This document shows, piece after piece, positions 33,891 through 45,147 of a DNA stretch of 64,000 bases (positions within the stretch are counted from its first letter, which is position 1; every line of letters starts with the position of its first letter). Source of the stretch: Brachypodium distachyon (Eukaryota > Streptophyta > Magnoliopsida > Poales > Poaceae); NCBI RefSeq assembly GCF_000005505.3, contig NC_016132.3, forward strand, positions 38,206,914 to 38,270,913. Reading direction: 5' to 3'. A program made the position numbers and the translations under genes. Under the pieces are notes generated by a model. The model saw only the letters and a list, made by a program, of their open reading frames with translations, did no database searches and was not told where the DNA came from.

Positions 33891-34400
33891 GTTACGCAAA
33901 TGCAGTCGAGCATGTTGTCCCTCACTATATAACCTCTATTATGGCATCACCATAGAACCACTTCACTCATATGATTTGGCTACACAGCATTCAAAAATCT
34001 AATGTAAATCTTTACATGCAAGCTCACGTGTTAATGGTCAGAACAGACCTAAGTATGGCACTCAATTCAACATATTTTCAAAACAATAGATTCTAATCAG
34101 TCTACCACAACTCCCTGGCAAGCCTAAGCTACCAGAATTTTGCCACTATTAGATTACACACCAAATAGCTCATTTAGATTGCATACAATCCATTGTGACT
34201 AATTTATGGCTTTCTCCATTTGGAATTTTGGATCAGCATCAGCATAAAATAGCAGTAAATTGAGCCAAGTGATCATTTGGAGATCAGTAACATTGACCAA
34301 AAAGAAATCAGCTTACCATGTTCTGTGGCATCCTCCATTCGGATCAGTTTATAACTAGCAGTACAGCAAGTACTTAATTGGTATAATTGAAGATATATTG
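33891..34400. repeat. Dispersed repeat 'DR', copy 2 (3' of PPR1)
   Basis: Matches copy 1 (25425-25680) over GCAAATGCAGTCGAGCATG, ATGATTTGGCTAC, ACATGCAAGC and TGTGGCACT-like words. Its further part (CATTTAGATTGCAT, ATCATTTGGAGATCAGTAAC) matches 42180-42340. Confidence 0.75.
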
Positions 34401-34476
34401 ATCAAGGGACGTTTTACAATAAAAGGAAATCTAAGCTGTTGTGCTGAGGTCCATTGGATGTGTTTCACAGTTGGAT

Positions 34477-34914
34477 AAATATTCGATTAAAACATATAAA
34501 CTATAATTACAGGAGAGGAGCAGGTAGATGAATAAGATATTTTGTTCTTTTCTTCTTTATTGTCATGGATATTGTGCTATGATTGTAACTATTATTATCA
34601 TAATATTAATGTGGTATATTATGAAAGGGCATCCAACAGAATATTCAATAAAGACTATAATAACAGGAGTACCTCGGAATGAGTTTGGACATATAAATAA
34701 AGAGCTTTGCCAGATCATCAAAACATGCCTGCAGTGTTTAAAAAAAATGAATTCTTCTCCATCAGCAGCTTATATGCCTTGTTTCTTTTACCACCTGCTA
34801 ATCTCTGTACCTCCCAATTTAGTGATACTCAGTACAGCTCCTGATGGTATCAAACCCATATCCATGAGAGGGAGCTCCAAACCACACCTAGGCTTAACCG
34901 CTGACTCTAGTGCA
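34477..34914. repeat. PPR 3'-flank segment S3, copy 1
   Basis: Near-identical to 41275-41715. It begins at AAATATTCGA (34477-34486), the exact microhomology at which copy 2 joins S1. It should contain the 3' untranslated region of PPR1. A 153-codon plus-strand frame here survives in both copies simply because the duplication is recent. Confidence 0.85.
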
Positions 34915-37398
34915 TCAACTGGCCCCATAAAAAAATTGATATTTTGCAGGGAGAAATTTTATTTGTTCCCGATGTTTTCCTTTACTTGAAAAGAGAGACA
35001 TCAACAACGAAGTAGTAGACGCTTCAAGTGAGATGATAGTGCCATCGACTTTAGACATGTAATATCCGGCTTTGACTATATCACCTTTTTGCAATAACAT
35101 TCTGATGATATCATTTAGAAGACGAGAGCTGGGAGCGCAACCACTCTTCTCCATTGATGAAAACATGGTGTCCGCTTCTTCCACTGATCCTTCTTTTAGA
35201 AGATTACGTATCATTACTCCGTAAGTAGACACATTTGGTACCAACCCACTGGTTGATATTGCAGCAAACAAGTCGTTAGCTTCTTCTCTTCTTCTAACCT
35301 TGTACAATGCGTTAATCATTGTATTTAGTATTGTAATATCGAATTTGCAATCCATTGCACCCAGTTTGTGAAACAGGGTGATTGCTTCATCGGTCAAATC
35401 ATTTCTACAGAGTCCTTTAAGAAGTATCTTGTATGTGTCAATGTCCACGGCTGTTCCACTATCGATCATCTCATGGAACATTTTCTTCGCAGCAGAAGTT
35501 CTCCCAGCACGTAATAACCCATCCAGTACGATGTTATATGTCACGGTTGTAGGTTTGACTTTCTTATGCAACATTTCTCTGAATAGAATCAACCCATCAT
35601 CGATCTTTCCACTTTTACAATAGCCACTAACAAGTGTATTATTTGTAACAACATCAGGCTCAATGCCAACTGATACCATGGCATCTAGTACTCCGAATGC
35701 TTTTTCCATCTTGCCCACTAAGCAATATCCGTCAATCAGTGAATTGAAAGTAACAATAGTAGGCCTGTCACCTATGTGAATAACCAAGTTGAAGACATCC
35801 TGTGCATCCATAACCCTTCCTTCAATGCATAGACTGTGTATTATTGAACTGAAGAAAACGATGTTAGGACGATGAAGACCTTTGCTCATCATTTCAGAAA
35901 TGAATTCCTTCGCTTTCACCAAATCTCCATGCATACAAAAACCATGAATTAGGGAGTGATAAACAGCTGTGTTTGGTTCTATTCCAATAGAAATCATCTG
36001 ACTGAATTTTTCCATAGCATCAGCCAGCCTACCCATTCTACAAAATGCAGAGATTAAAGTTGAATAGGTGACTACATTTGGCCTCACTCCTTGTCCCTGC
36101 ATTTCAGTAAATACGAGCATAGCTTCATCCATCATTCCACGTTTAGCATGTGCACTAATTAATATGTTGATACAATGACAGTTGGATACAATACCCTTGT
36201 CTGCCATTGAATGGAAAAGATTATTCATATCAGCAAATCTTCCTTCGGTGGCATACCCGTGAAGCAGAATAGAGTATGAGACGATATCTGGCATGTGGCC
36301 CTTGGTGGTCATGTATTGAAAAATTTCTTCAGCATCTTTGCTTCTTCCATGCTTACAAAGGGAGGACATGAACGAGCTGAAAGTTACAGTATCTGGTATG
36401 AGTCCCTTGCTTGTCATTTTTCTGAACATTTTAGCTGACTCTTTCCAGTGGCCCGAACAGGAATATCCATGGATGATGGCATTATATGTCACACCATCCG
36501 GTTCAACACCTTTATCAACCATCTGCCGAAGGACAAACTCAGCCTTGTCCATTGCTCTGGCCTTGCACAGCGCATCTACGATCGAGTTGTATGTCCCCAC
36601 ATCAGGCACCACCCCTTTCTGCACCATTTCATTGAACAGATTGCATGCCTTGCTTACTTCACCTTGTTTAAAGAAGCCGTGGATGACCGTGTTAAATGAC
36701 ACCACGTCAGGGGAGCAGCGACCTCCTTCTTTTGCCATTCTCTGGACCATGTCGAGCGCCTCCTGGCTCCTGCTATCACCACATAAGCTCTTAATAACTG
36801 TGTTGTACGAGATGGCGTCAGGCACACAGCTGAGCTCGGACATCCTATGAAGCAGCACGTCGACCGCCTCATCTGTCCGTTTTGCGTGGCAGAGGCACTT
36901 GAGGAACGTGGTGGCCTGTATCGTCCCTGTTTTCAGGCCTGCCCTGAGGAGGCGAGCGACGAAGGCAGGCCCTAGGTCCGGGCGACGCGCGCGGCAGCAG
37001 CAGTCCATGAGGATGCCGTAGGTGCGGACTGTGAGAGGCGCGACCCGTGGGCCGGCTTCTTCTCGGCATATACGGTTGAAGAGGGCGAGGACCAGGGCGG
37101 GGCCGTTGCTGCAGGAGACTGAGTCCGGCGCACGGGCAAGGGCAGCGAGGAAGTCGTTGAGGGAGCGATTGTGGACCGGGGTGCCCTGCCGGAGCAATTC
37201 GTCGAACAGGTGGTGTGCATCGTCCGTGCAGAACGTCCCGGCGCGGACGCGCGCTATGGCCGCGACAAAAGCAACCTGGGGATCCCAGCAGCGTAAGGGC
37301 GGCGAAGTGGTGGCGGAAGAGCGCCGGGGGAGGAGCTGAAGGCGGGACATTGGCGTCGTGGAGGAGGAGGAGAAACGGCAGAGGCGGAGGCAGGACAT
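34915..37398 (-). CDS. Restorer-of-fertility-like P-class PPR protein, paralogue 1
   Basis: An intronless 827-residue protein with about 19 tandem 35-residue PPR motifs (for example [38 protein letters not shown]). The motif layout and the C-terminus ([13 protein letters not shown]...FLPAKYQFF) match the rice Rf1/RFL clade. Such proteins enter mitochondria and bind specific transcripts, often those causing male sterility. The start at 37398 gives an Arg/Ser-rich presequence ([13 protein letters not shown]). DNA upstream to 37537 encodes a longer leader like that of the 42.6-45.1 kb paralogue but in another frame, so this copy has lost that part to an indel. One motif has VTNNT where the paralogue has VTYNT. 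Whether it is expressed is unknown. Confidence 0.9.
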   Translation of the reverse strand: MSCLRLCRFSSSSTTPMSRLQLLPRRSSATTSPPLRCWDPQVAFVAAIARVRAGTFCTDDAHHLFDELLRQGTPVHNRSLNDFLAALARAPDSVSCSNGPALVLALFNRICREEAGPRVAPLTVRTYGILMDCCCRARRPDLGPAFVARLLRAGLKTGTIQATTFLKCLCHAKRTDEAVDVLLHRMSELSCVPDAISYNTVIKSLCGDSRSQEALDMVQRMAKEGGRCSPDVVSFNTVIHGFFKQGEVSKACNLFNEMVQKGVVPDVGTYNSIVDALCKARAMDKAEFVLRQMVDKGVEPDGVTYNAIIHGYSCSGHWKESAKMFRKMTSKGLIPDTVTFSSFMSSLCKHGRSKDAEEIFQYMTTKGHMPDIVSYSILLHGYATEGRFADMNNLFHSMADKGIVSNCHCINILISAHAKRGMMDEAMLVFTEMQGQGVRPNVVTYSTLISAFCRMGRLADAMEKFSQMISIGIEPNTAVYHSLIHGFCMHGDLVKAKEFISEMMSKGLHRPNIVFFSSIIHSLCIEGRVMDAQDVFNLVIHIGDRPTIVTFNSLIDGYCLVGKMEKAFGVLDAMVSVGIEPDVVTNNTLVSGYCKSGKIDDGLILFREMLHKKVKPTTVTYNIVLDGLLRAGRTSAAKKMFHEMIDSGTAVDIDTYKILLKGLCRNDLTDEAITLFHKLGAMDCKFDITILNTMINALYKVRRREEANDLFAAISTSGLVPNVSTYGVMIRNLLKEGSVEEADTMFSSMEKSGCAPSSRLLNDIIRMLLQKGDIVKAGYYMSKVDGTIISLEASTTSLLMSLFSSKGKHREQIKFLPAKYQFFYGAS

Positions 37399-38370
37399 TT
37401 GCGTGGTCGAGTAGAGGGAGGATGCGGAGGCCGGACGTTGCCGTGGTAGATGAGGAGGAGCGGCGGCGGAGGATGCGGAGGCCGGATATCCGCGAGGCAG
37501 AGGAGGAGCGGCGGCGGAGGAGTGGAAGGCGGGTCATCGGTGTTGCTCACGAATCCGGCCGTCTGCCCCTGCCGTGGTGGTCTGCTCCCCAAGACCCCAA
37601 CCCAACAGACAGTTATCCCTATTCTAACCATGGTCTATTAAGCTGCGTTTTACGGCCAATTTTTTTTATGTGATTTGACATTTAAAACAAAACCTTTTTC
37701 AAAATTTTAGAGGTTTTCATCTTTTGGCATTCCACCTGGACATATTCCAATTGTTTGTCACCCCGTTGACCTTGTCGGCGACCTGAATCTGGACGAGACA
37801 CTAGCCGATTCTTTTCGTGTGAAGTTCACAGCCAGTAGTATCTACTCGGTGAGATAACATTTCATATGATTAGTCTGGAATATCTAGACCCATGAGGAAC
37901 GTCGGTTCTTTGAGTGGATGCTTGTTCTGGGTAGAGTCCCAATGGCTAATCTATCTTCTTGGATGAAAAAGCATTCTGTGACAACGTTGAAGAAATGGCG
38001 TTTCACTTCTCAATGACGACCATCTTGGGCTACAAATTTCACCCCACCTTCAAACTAGACTTAAATTTTCACTCTTGTCCCTGGGCGGTGGCGTTGAGGT
38101 TCTCTGCCTCCGCCTCCGACGACGAGGTCACGTCCATGGCAGCAGCTTCCTCGAGGAAAAAATGAGCCGAATTTTGGTGTTAGGTTAGAGAAAATTGGGG
38201 ATGTGTTGCAGCAATTTCAGATAGAATTTGTACTGGTGTCAATTTTACCGCCCTTTGCTTGCATTGCAATATAGGAAGAGGAACAAATGCGATTTTGTCT
38301 ATCAGTCTGACACCACAAACCCAAAATAATTGCAATTATCGGTACGGTGTTGTTATTCGGTTAGGTGACA
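37399..38370. other. PPR1 upstream region
   Basis: 37399-37537 is the out-of-frame part of the ancestral leader peptide. At about 37755-37850 the plus strand reads LNLDETLADSFR and FTASSIYSVR, like a short LINE zf-RVT scrap. The rest is unassigned. Confidence 0.45.
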
Positions 38371-39590
38371 TTTTTTTTTTTGCAAAACGGAGATTCATTA
38401 GCTATCAAGACTGATACAGTCAAAAGTTACAGCATCCCAGATCTCATCTGGCCCATGATGGATCCAGCTATCTTTGGTTCCTACTAGCATAGTTTGCCAA
38501 TAAGTGACTAACACAATTTTGGTTCCTACTAACTTTGCAGACGGCAACCGGTTGCACGTCGAGCAAGCGGCGGATCTCCTTCACACACAAGGCAAAAGGC
38601 GACCTGTCTAGTCCCTTGGCTGCCACCATCGCCAGGGCTTCGGCACAATCCGACTCAAGGACAATGAACTTACCAGTCCAGCCTATTGCAGCACGCAGGC
38701 CAACCTCACAGGCAGTAAGTTCAGTGTCAAGGGGCGTCAATACAGCGAGTGAGGCTATGGCAGGCCGAAAACAGAACCTCCCCTTTATGGTTGTGAAGTA
38801 CCAGACCTACCCCAGCGGAGCCATCGTAGGGGGAGAAAGACCCGTCCACATTCGGTTTGACCGAATCAGGGTCCGAAGGCTTCCAACGTGCCTGACCAGC
38901 TCTGGCTGATAATTGGTTCTCTGATTGAGATTCGATCTAGCCGAGTAGGAGCAGACTTGCTTCCCTTTGACAACATTGACACAAGGGTATTGTTTGTTGA
39001 GGAGAAGGGAGTCCATATAGCTGCAAAGAAAGTGCCTTGAGGTCTCAACTGGTGCAGGGATTTTGTCATGCGTGATATCATTATGGACGTGCCAAATACA
39101 CCAGAACATCATAAGCAGCATAACAGCCTTAGTCTTCTCCATAGGTGAGATAACGTGGAGAAGCCAACCCGGCCCAGTATTCTGTAGATGCCTAGGATCT
39201 CGGATGTCCCAATGAGGCCTCATAGCCTGCCAAATGGTTCGCGCATTAGGGCATCGGACCAGGGCGTGGAAGGAGTCCTCATTCTCAGCACCACACACTT
39301 GGCAAATTCTTGTCTTCTCCATCTTCCACTCAGAAAGATTAACCTGCGTGGCCAAAGCATCTCTACTGAGTTTCCATGCAAAGATGTTCAACTTCCTCGG
39401 CACAATATCATTCCAGACAGACTTCCACTTAGAGATGCTTCCGTCCGGCCTGCTACTTGTTGCCCCCACATTTTGGCCCTCGGGAGAGATGCAACAACCA
39501 AGGTGGTATGCCGATCGCACCGAGAACTGACCTCATTTGTCGGGGTGCCAAGCCAGAAGATCTTGCTCATTTTCATAATCGAAAGTGTAT
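38371..39590 (-). mobile_element. LINE 3' part with zf-RVT and RNase H domains
   Basis: A T-run at 38371-38381 is the poly(A) tail of a minus-strand element. Upstream of it the strand encodes an RNase H domain (NVDGSFSPYDGSAGVG, then LVLHNHKGEVLF, LESDCAEALAMV) and before that the zinc-binding region (WNDIVPRKLNIFAWKLSRDA, ICQVCGAENEDSFHALVRC, FWCIWHVHNDI). The RNase H part changes frame at least twice, so the element is inactive. It is 5'-truncated near 39590. L1-clade elements of plants carry this domain order. Confidence 0.85.
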
Positions 39591-40297
39591 TAGAATTTCG
39601 TTAACACAAGACTTTGAACAAAAAATACTTTAAATACGTGATTTATATGACATGAAACAAGTATCGCTAGATTCATCTTCAAAAGTTAGGCTGATAATTA
39701 TGATTTTGTATCATGTGAACCGGTCATTACTGGAATAATTCTTGATTGAAAGTTGAAACCTGTGTTAACAAAACTTAATACCCCTATTAACGCAGGTCTG
39801 ATGTCATGTGACAGGGGTATTAAGTTTTGTATCATGTGAACCGGTTATTAGACTTCAGTCTGAGTTTCCCATAATTCTTGATTGAAAATTGAAACCTGTG
39901 TTAACAAAACTATTACAAAAATGGAGGAGTATATATAAGTGGGAAGAGATAAAAACTTTGTGAAGCAATGTGTTCGTATCTATCATCTTCGCTGCTCGGA
40001 AATACACTTGAACTTAGCAGAGTACTTATTGGAATTACTTTATAGCATGTCCATCATCTGTGCTGCTCAGAAATACACCTGGACTTGTTAAAATTACAGT
40101 TCTAGCTTTATACATGGTAATTACAACTTGATAGTCTCAAAATACCAGGTGATGAGTGAGAAACATTACCCCGTATGTCTTAAGATCATCTGATAGTCTC
40201 AAAATTACGCACAGCGCCTGTACTATTTTAGGCCTGCTAGAAACCCAATCAAAAGATTTCTCTGTTGCTATACAATCCATTCCAACAAACGAAGCGC
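39591..40297. repeat. Direct repeats around a perfect 16-bp inverted repeat
   Basis: TTTTGTATCATGTGAACCGGT occurs at about 39703 and 39826, and ATTCTTGATTGAAA with TTGAAACCTGTGTTAAC at about 39738 and 39873. Between them, 39770-39785 and 39813-39828 are perfect inverted complements (AAAACTTAATACCCCT) with a 27-nt loop. No gene is seen. Confidence 0.6.
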
Positions 40298-41284
40298 GTG
40301 AGACTGCGGCACAGACATGCCTGCACGCAAACCTCTGTTGTGCCCAACGTGATGACATCCATGAGATTTGACATGGATCTGCTTTAAAAAGAGAAGAAGA
40401 GATTTGACATGGATATGCAATCTGAAACACTTCTAGAAAGACCTTGGCCCGTGCCAATCTAAGAAGGTTTGGTGATGCAAAATTCAATTTCTCCTAGAGT
40501 ACAGTAGATGGGCAAATTTTACGCTCGATGTGGTACGTACCGCTAAGTACGAATACAATATTTAACTCAATAATTAAGCACGAAAACGGATGTGTGTTCG
40601 GAGCAATCGACCGATTTAGAATGTCGATCGGGACAACAAAGTTATCTTATGTACACACATGAAGCACAAACTATTAAAAGTTCTGAAAACTTATTGTCAC
40701 TCGCCAAAAAAAAGATAGTAACTTATTGCCAACCTGTCTTAAAATATCAGAACACTATATTTAAAAAGCATACGATTTATCGTGGTGGATATGTACTACT
40801 CCTCCGATCCATATTAATTGTCGAAATGTTACATGTATCTAGACGCTTTTTAGGCATAGATACCTCCATATTTGAGCAAATTTGAGACAATTAATATGAA
40901 TCGGAGTGAGTAACTTTTCTCGGTTTAATTAATCTAGCAAAGATGTGCCGTAACTTTTCTTTAGAAATATGACATTTTCTAAAGAATATTGAGTCCATGA
41001 AAATAGTACTATCATTTTCTTACCATTAAAACACCTCTTTATTCATTGGAAATAATTGTTATATCATTAATCATAAAAGGTGCAATACTAGGAAGTGGTT
41101 CATGAAGCCACACTCCTGGAGAGTAAAAACTTAGCTAAGGGCATCTCCACTCGAGGCCCCAAAAGCGCCCCCTCCCCCCCAAAAAAAAGGGCTTGGGGGG
41201 TGCCGGCACAAAAAAACCGACCCAACCAGCCCGCCCAAATAAAAAATTAATTTTTGTGCCGGCGCGGCCCGACAAAATATTCGA
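40298..41284. repeat. Duplicated segment S1, copy 2
   Basis: Near-identical to 28841-29829, including the Stowaway at 40797-40912 and the left about 140 bp of the decayed DNA element. It ends at AAATATTCGA (41275-41284) and passes directly into PPR 3' flank, skipping sequence equivalent to 29830-34486. Confidence 0.9.
40797..40912. mobile_element. Stowaway MITE, duplicate of the one at 29341
   Basis: TACTCCTCCGATCC at the left with CGGAGTGAGTA at the right. It differs from its duplicate by loss of one C in the left terminus, so it was present before the block duplicated. Confidence 0.85.
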
Positions 41285-42050
41285 TTAAAACATATAAACT
41301 ATAATAACTCGAGAGGAGCAGGTAGATGATTGTAACTTTAAGATATTTTGTTCTTTTCCTCTTTATTGTCATGGATATTGTGCTATGATTGTAACTATTA
41401 TTATCATAATATTAATGTGGTATATTATGAAAGGGCATCCAACAGAATATTCAATAAAGACTATAATAACAGGAGTACCTCGGATTGAGTTTGGACATAT
41501 AAATAAAGAGCTTTGCCAGATCATCAAAACATGCCTGCATTGTTTAAAAAAAATGAATTCTTCTCCATCAGCAGCTTATATGCCTTGTTTCTTTTACCAC
41601 CTGCTAATCTCTGTACCTCCCAATTTAGTGATACTCAGTACAGCTCCTGATGGTATCAAACCCATATCCTTGAGAGGGAGCTCCAAAACACGCCCAAGAT
41701 CAACTGTTGAGTCTAGTCCATCAGCTGGGCCCATAAAAAAATTGGTACTTTGCAGGGAATTTTTTTTATTTTTATTTGTTCCCGATGTTTCCCTTTACTT
41801 GAAAAGAGAGACATCAACAACGAAGTAGTTGAAGCTTCAAGTGAGATGACAGTGCCATCTACTTTAGACAAGTAATATCCGGCCTTGACTATCTCACCTT
41901 TTTGCAATAACATTCTGATGATATCATTCAGAAGACGAGAGCTGGGAGCGCAACCACTCTTCTCCATTGATGAAAACATGGCGTCCGCTTCTTCCACTGA
42001 TCCTTCTTTTAGAACGTTTTGTATCATTACTCCGTAAGTAGACACATTTG
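41285..42050 (-). pseudogene. Third PPR copy: 3' end and 3' flank only
   Basis: 41285-41715 repeats the PPR 3' flank. About 41720-42050 encodes (minus strand) the last PPR motifs, [20 protein letters not shown] to [17 protein letters not shown], with substitutions (IQNVL, DAMF, GEIV, YYLSK, GTVIS) differing from both full genes. Homology stops abruptly at GACACATTTG (42041-42050), where DR sequence begins. The end of the frame is shifted by an insertion in a T-run near 41761. It is a truncated, non-functional paralogue. Confidence 0.85.
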
Positions 42051-42345
42051 ACATGCAAGCTGATATGTTAATGGTGACAACTGACCTAAGTGTGGCACTC
42101 AATTAGACTTACAAAAAATAACTTAAAACCAGTCTACCACACTGCCTGGCAAGCCTAAGGCCCTAAGCTACCAGAATTTTGCTAATATTCAATTATATAC
42201 AAAATAGCTTATTTAGATTGCATCCAATCAATTGAGACTCATTTATAGCTTCCTCCATATGGATCAGTTTATAACTAGCAGTACATTGAGAAGAGCAATC
42301 ATTTGGAGATCAGTAACATTTATGAACCAAATATCAGCTTAGTGC
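42051..42345. repeat. Dispersed repeat 'DR', copy 3
   Basis: Starts ACATGCAAGCTGATATGTTA and follows the order of copies 1 and 2 with internal losses. It is fused directly to the cut end of the third PPR copy, giving a chimeric open frame (41713-42102) that should not be read as a gene. Confidence 0.75.
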
Positions 42346-42349
42346 TTTA

Positions 42350-42520
42350 TCGCTTCCTCCATTTGGACCAGTTTACTAGGCTCACCAGATATTCCTTGTG
42401 CTCATACATGGCATGCTGATTAGGAGAGATGTCCATAGGATGGATCCCCAGCAGCCACACATTGGACCAAATAACCGTGGTGGCACCATCAGCAAACTCG
42501 ATCTTGGTGAGTGCTGTTGA
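42350..42520 (-). mobile_element. LINE ORF2 scrap
   Basis: The minus strand gives IEFADGATTVIWSNVWLLG and HPMDISPN, like the region between reverse transcriptase and zinc-binding domain of plant LINEs. It is squeezed between DR copy 3 and the 3' flank of PPR2, with the join near GAGAGGGAGCTCC (about 42519). Confidence 0.5.
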
Positions 42521-42567
42521 GAGGGAGCTCCAAACCACACCTAGGCTTAACCGCTGACTCGAGTGCA

Positions 42568-45147
42568 TCAACTGGCCCCATAAAAAAATTGGTACTTTGC
42601 AGGGAGAAATTTTATTTGTTCCCGATGTTTTCCTTTACTTGAAAAGAGAGACATCAACAACGAAGTAGTTGACGCTTCAAGTGAGATGATAGTGCCATCG
42701 ACTTTAGACATGTAATATCCGGCTTTGACTATATCACCTTTTTGCAATAACATTCTGATGATATCATTTAGAAGACGAGAGCTGGGAGCGCAACCACTCT
42801 TCTCCATTGATGAAAACATGGTGTCCGCTTCTTCCACTGATCCTTCTTTTAGAAGATTATGTATCATTACTCCGTAAGTAGACACATTTGGTACCAACCC
42901 ACTGGTTGATATTGCAGCAAACAAGTCGTTAGCTTCTTCTCTTCTTCTAACCTTGTACAATGCGTTAATCACTGTATTTAGTATTGTAATATCGAATTTG
43001 CAATCCATTGCACCCAGTTTGTGAAACAGGGTGATTGCTTCGTCGGTCAAATCATTTCTACAGAGTCCTTTAAGAAGTATCTTGTATGTGTCAATGTCCA
43101 CGGCTGTTCCACTATCGATCATCTCATGGAACATTTTCTTCGCAGCAGAAGTTCTCCCAGCATGGAATAACCCATCCAGTACGATGCTATATGTCACGGT
43201 TGTAGGTTTGACTTTCTTATGCAACATTTCTCTGAATAGAATCAACCCATCATCGATCTTTCCACTTTTACAATAGCCACTAACAAGTGTGTTATATGTA
43301 ACAACATCAGGCTCAATGCCAACTGATACCATGGCATCTAGTACTCCGAATGCTTTTTCCATCTTGCCCACTAAGCAATATCCGTCAATCAGTGAATTGA
43401 ATGTAACAATAGTAGGCCTGTCACCTATGTGTATAACCAAGTTGAAGACATCATGTGCATCCATGACCCTTCCTTCATTGCATAGACTGTGTATTATTGA
43501 ACTGAAGAAAACGATGTTAGGACGAGGAATACCTTTGCTCATCATTTCAGAAACCAATTCCTTCGCTTTTACCAAATCTCCATGCATACAAAAACCATGA
43601 ATTAGGGAGTGATAAACAACTGTGTTTGGTTCTAGTCCAATAGAAATCATCTGACTGAATTTTTCCATAGCATCAGCCAGCCTACCCATTCTACAAAATG
43701 CAGAGATTAAAGTTGAATAGGTGACTACATCTGGCCTCACTCCTTGTCCCTGCATTTCAGTAAATACGAGCATAGCTTCATCCATCATTCCACGTTTAGC
43801 ATGTGCACTAATTAATATGTTGAAACAATGACAGTTGGCTACAATACCCTTGTCTGCCATTGAATGGAAAAGATTATTCATATCAGCAAATCTTCCTTCA
43901 GTGGCATACCCGTGAAGCAGAATAGAGTATGAGACGAGATCTGGCATGTGGCCCTTGGTGGTCATGTATTGAAAAATTTCTTCAGCATCTTTGCTTCTTC
44001 CATGCTTACAAAGGGAGGACATGAACGAGTTGAAAGTTACAATACCTGGTATGAGTCCCTTGCTTGTCATTTTTCTGAACATTTTAGCTGACTCTTTCCA
44101 GTGGCCCGAACAGGAATATCCATGGATGATGGCAGTATATGTCAGACCATCCGGTTCAACACCTTTATCAACCATCTGCCGAAGGACCAACTCAGCCTTG
44201 TCCATTGCTCTGGCCTTGCACAGCGCATCTACGATCGAGTTGTATGTCACCACATCAGGCTCCACCCCTTTCTGCACCATTTCATTGATAAGATTGCATG
44301 CCTTGCTTACTTCACCTTGTTTAAAGAAGCCGTGGATGACCGTGTTAAATGACACCACGTCAGGGGAGCAGCGACCTCCTTCTTTTGCCATTCTCTGTAC
44401 CATGTCGAGCGCCTCCTGGCTCCTGCTATCACCACATAAGCTCTTAATAACTGTGTTGTACGAGATGGCATTAGGAACGCAACCGAGATCAGACATCCTA
44501 TGAAGCAGCACGTCGACCGCCTCATCTGTCCGTTTTGCGTGGCAGAGGCACTTGAGGAAGGTGTTGGCCTCTATCGTCCGTGTTCTCAGGCCTGCCCTCA
44601 GGAGGCGTGCGAAGAAGGCAGGCCCTAGGTCCGGGCGACGCGCTCGGCAGCAGCAGTCCATGAGGATACCGTAGGTGTGGACTGAGAGAGGCGCGACCCG
44701 CGGGCCGGCTTCTTCTCGGCATATACGGTTGAAGAGGGCGAGGACGAGGGCGGGGCCGTTGCTGCACGAGACTGAGTCCGGCGCACGGGCAAGGGCGGCG
44801 AGGAAGCCGTTGAGGGCGGGATTGTGGACCGGAGTGCCCTGCCGGAGCAATTCGTCGAACAGGTGGTGTGCATCGTCCGTGCTGAACGTGCCGGCGCGGA
44901 CGCGCGCTATGGCCGCGACAAAAGCAACCTGGGGATCCCAGCAGCGGGAGGTCGGCGAAGTGGAGGAAGAAGAGCGGCGGGGGAGGAGCTGAAGGCGAGG
45001 CATTGGCGTGGAGGAGGAGGAGAAGAGGCGGCGTCCTGACATTGGCGTCGTTGAGGAGGAGGATTGACGGCGAGGGATGCGGAGGCCGGACATCGGCGAG
45101 GCAGGGGAGGAGGAGGAGCGGCGGCGGAGGCGGGATATCGGCGCCAT
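42568..45147 (-). CDS. Restorer-of-fertility-like P-class PPR protein, paralogue 2
   Basis: An intronless 859-residue protein of the same type as the one at 34915-37398, with about 19 PPR motifs. The first 110 or so residues hold the presequence, where a unit like [15 protein letters not shown] recurs imperfectly three or four times. This Ser/Arg-rich, acid-free leader suits mitochondrial import. By my count about 40 residues differ from paralogue 1 outside the leader. Eight fall on motif positions 5 or 35, the pair that sets RNA-base choice (motif 2: T/N and D/N; motif 6: N/T and D/G). The last 110 residues are almost identical between the two. The frame is intact and the start is the first ATG of the leader. 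It is the better candidate of the two for a working protein. Confidence 0.93.

Noticed and set aside
34528..34989. 153-codon plus-strand frame with a counterpart at 41385-41828, seemingly conserved
   Set aside because: It lies in the duplicated 3' flank and overlaps the PPR 3' end on the other strand. Similarity is due to recent duplication, not protein conservation.
36338..36850. 170-codon frames antisense to both PPR genes (also 43991-44503)
   Set aside because: Shadows of the repeated PPR coding sequence.
37398..45147. CRISPR-like regular repeats
   Set aside because: The regular spacing of about 105 bp is the 35-codon PPR motif. This is plant nuclear DNA.
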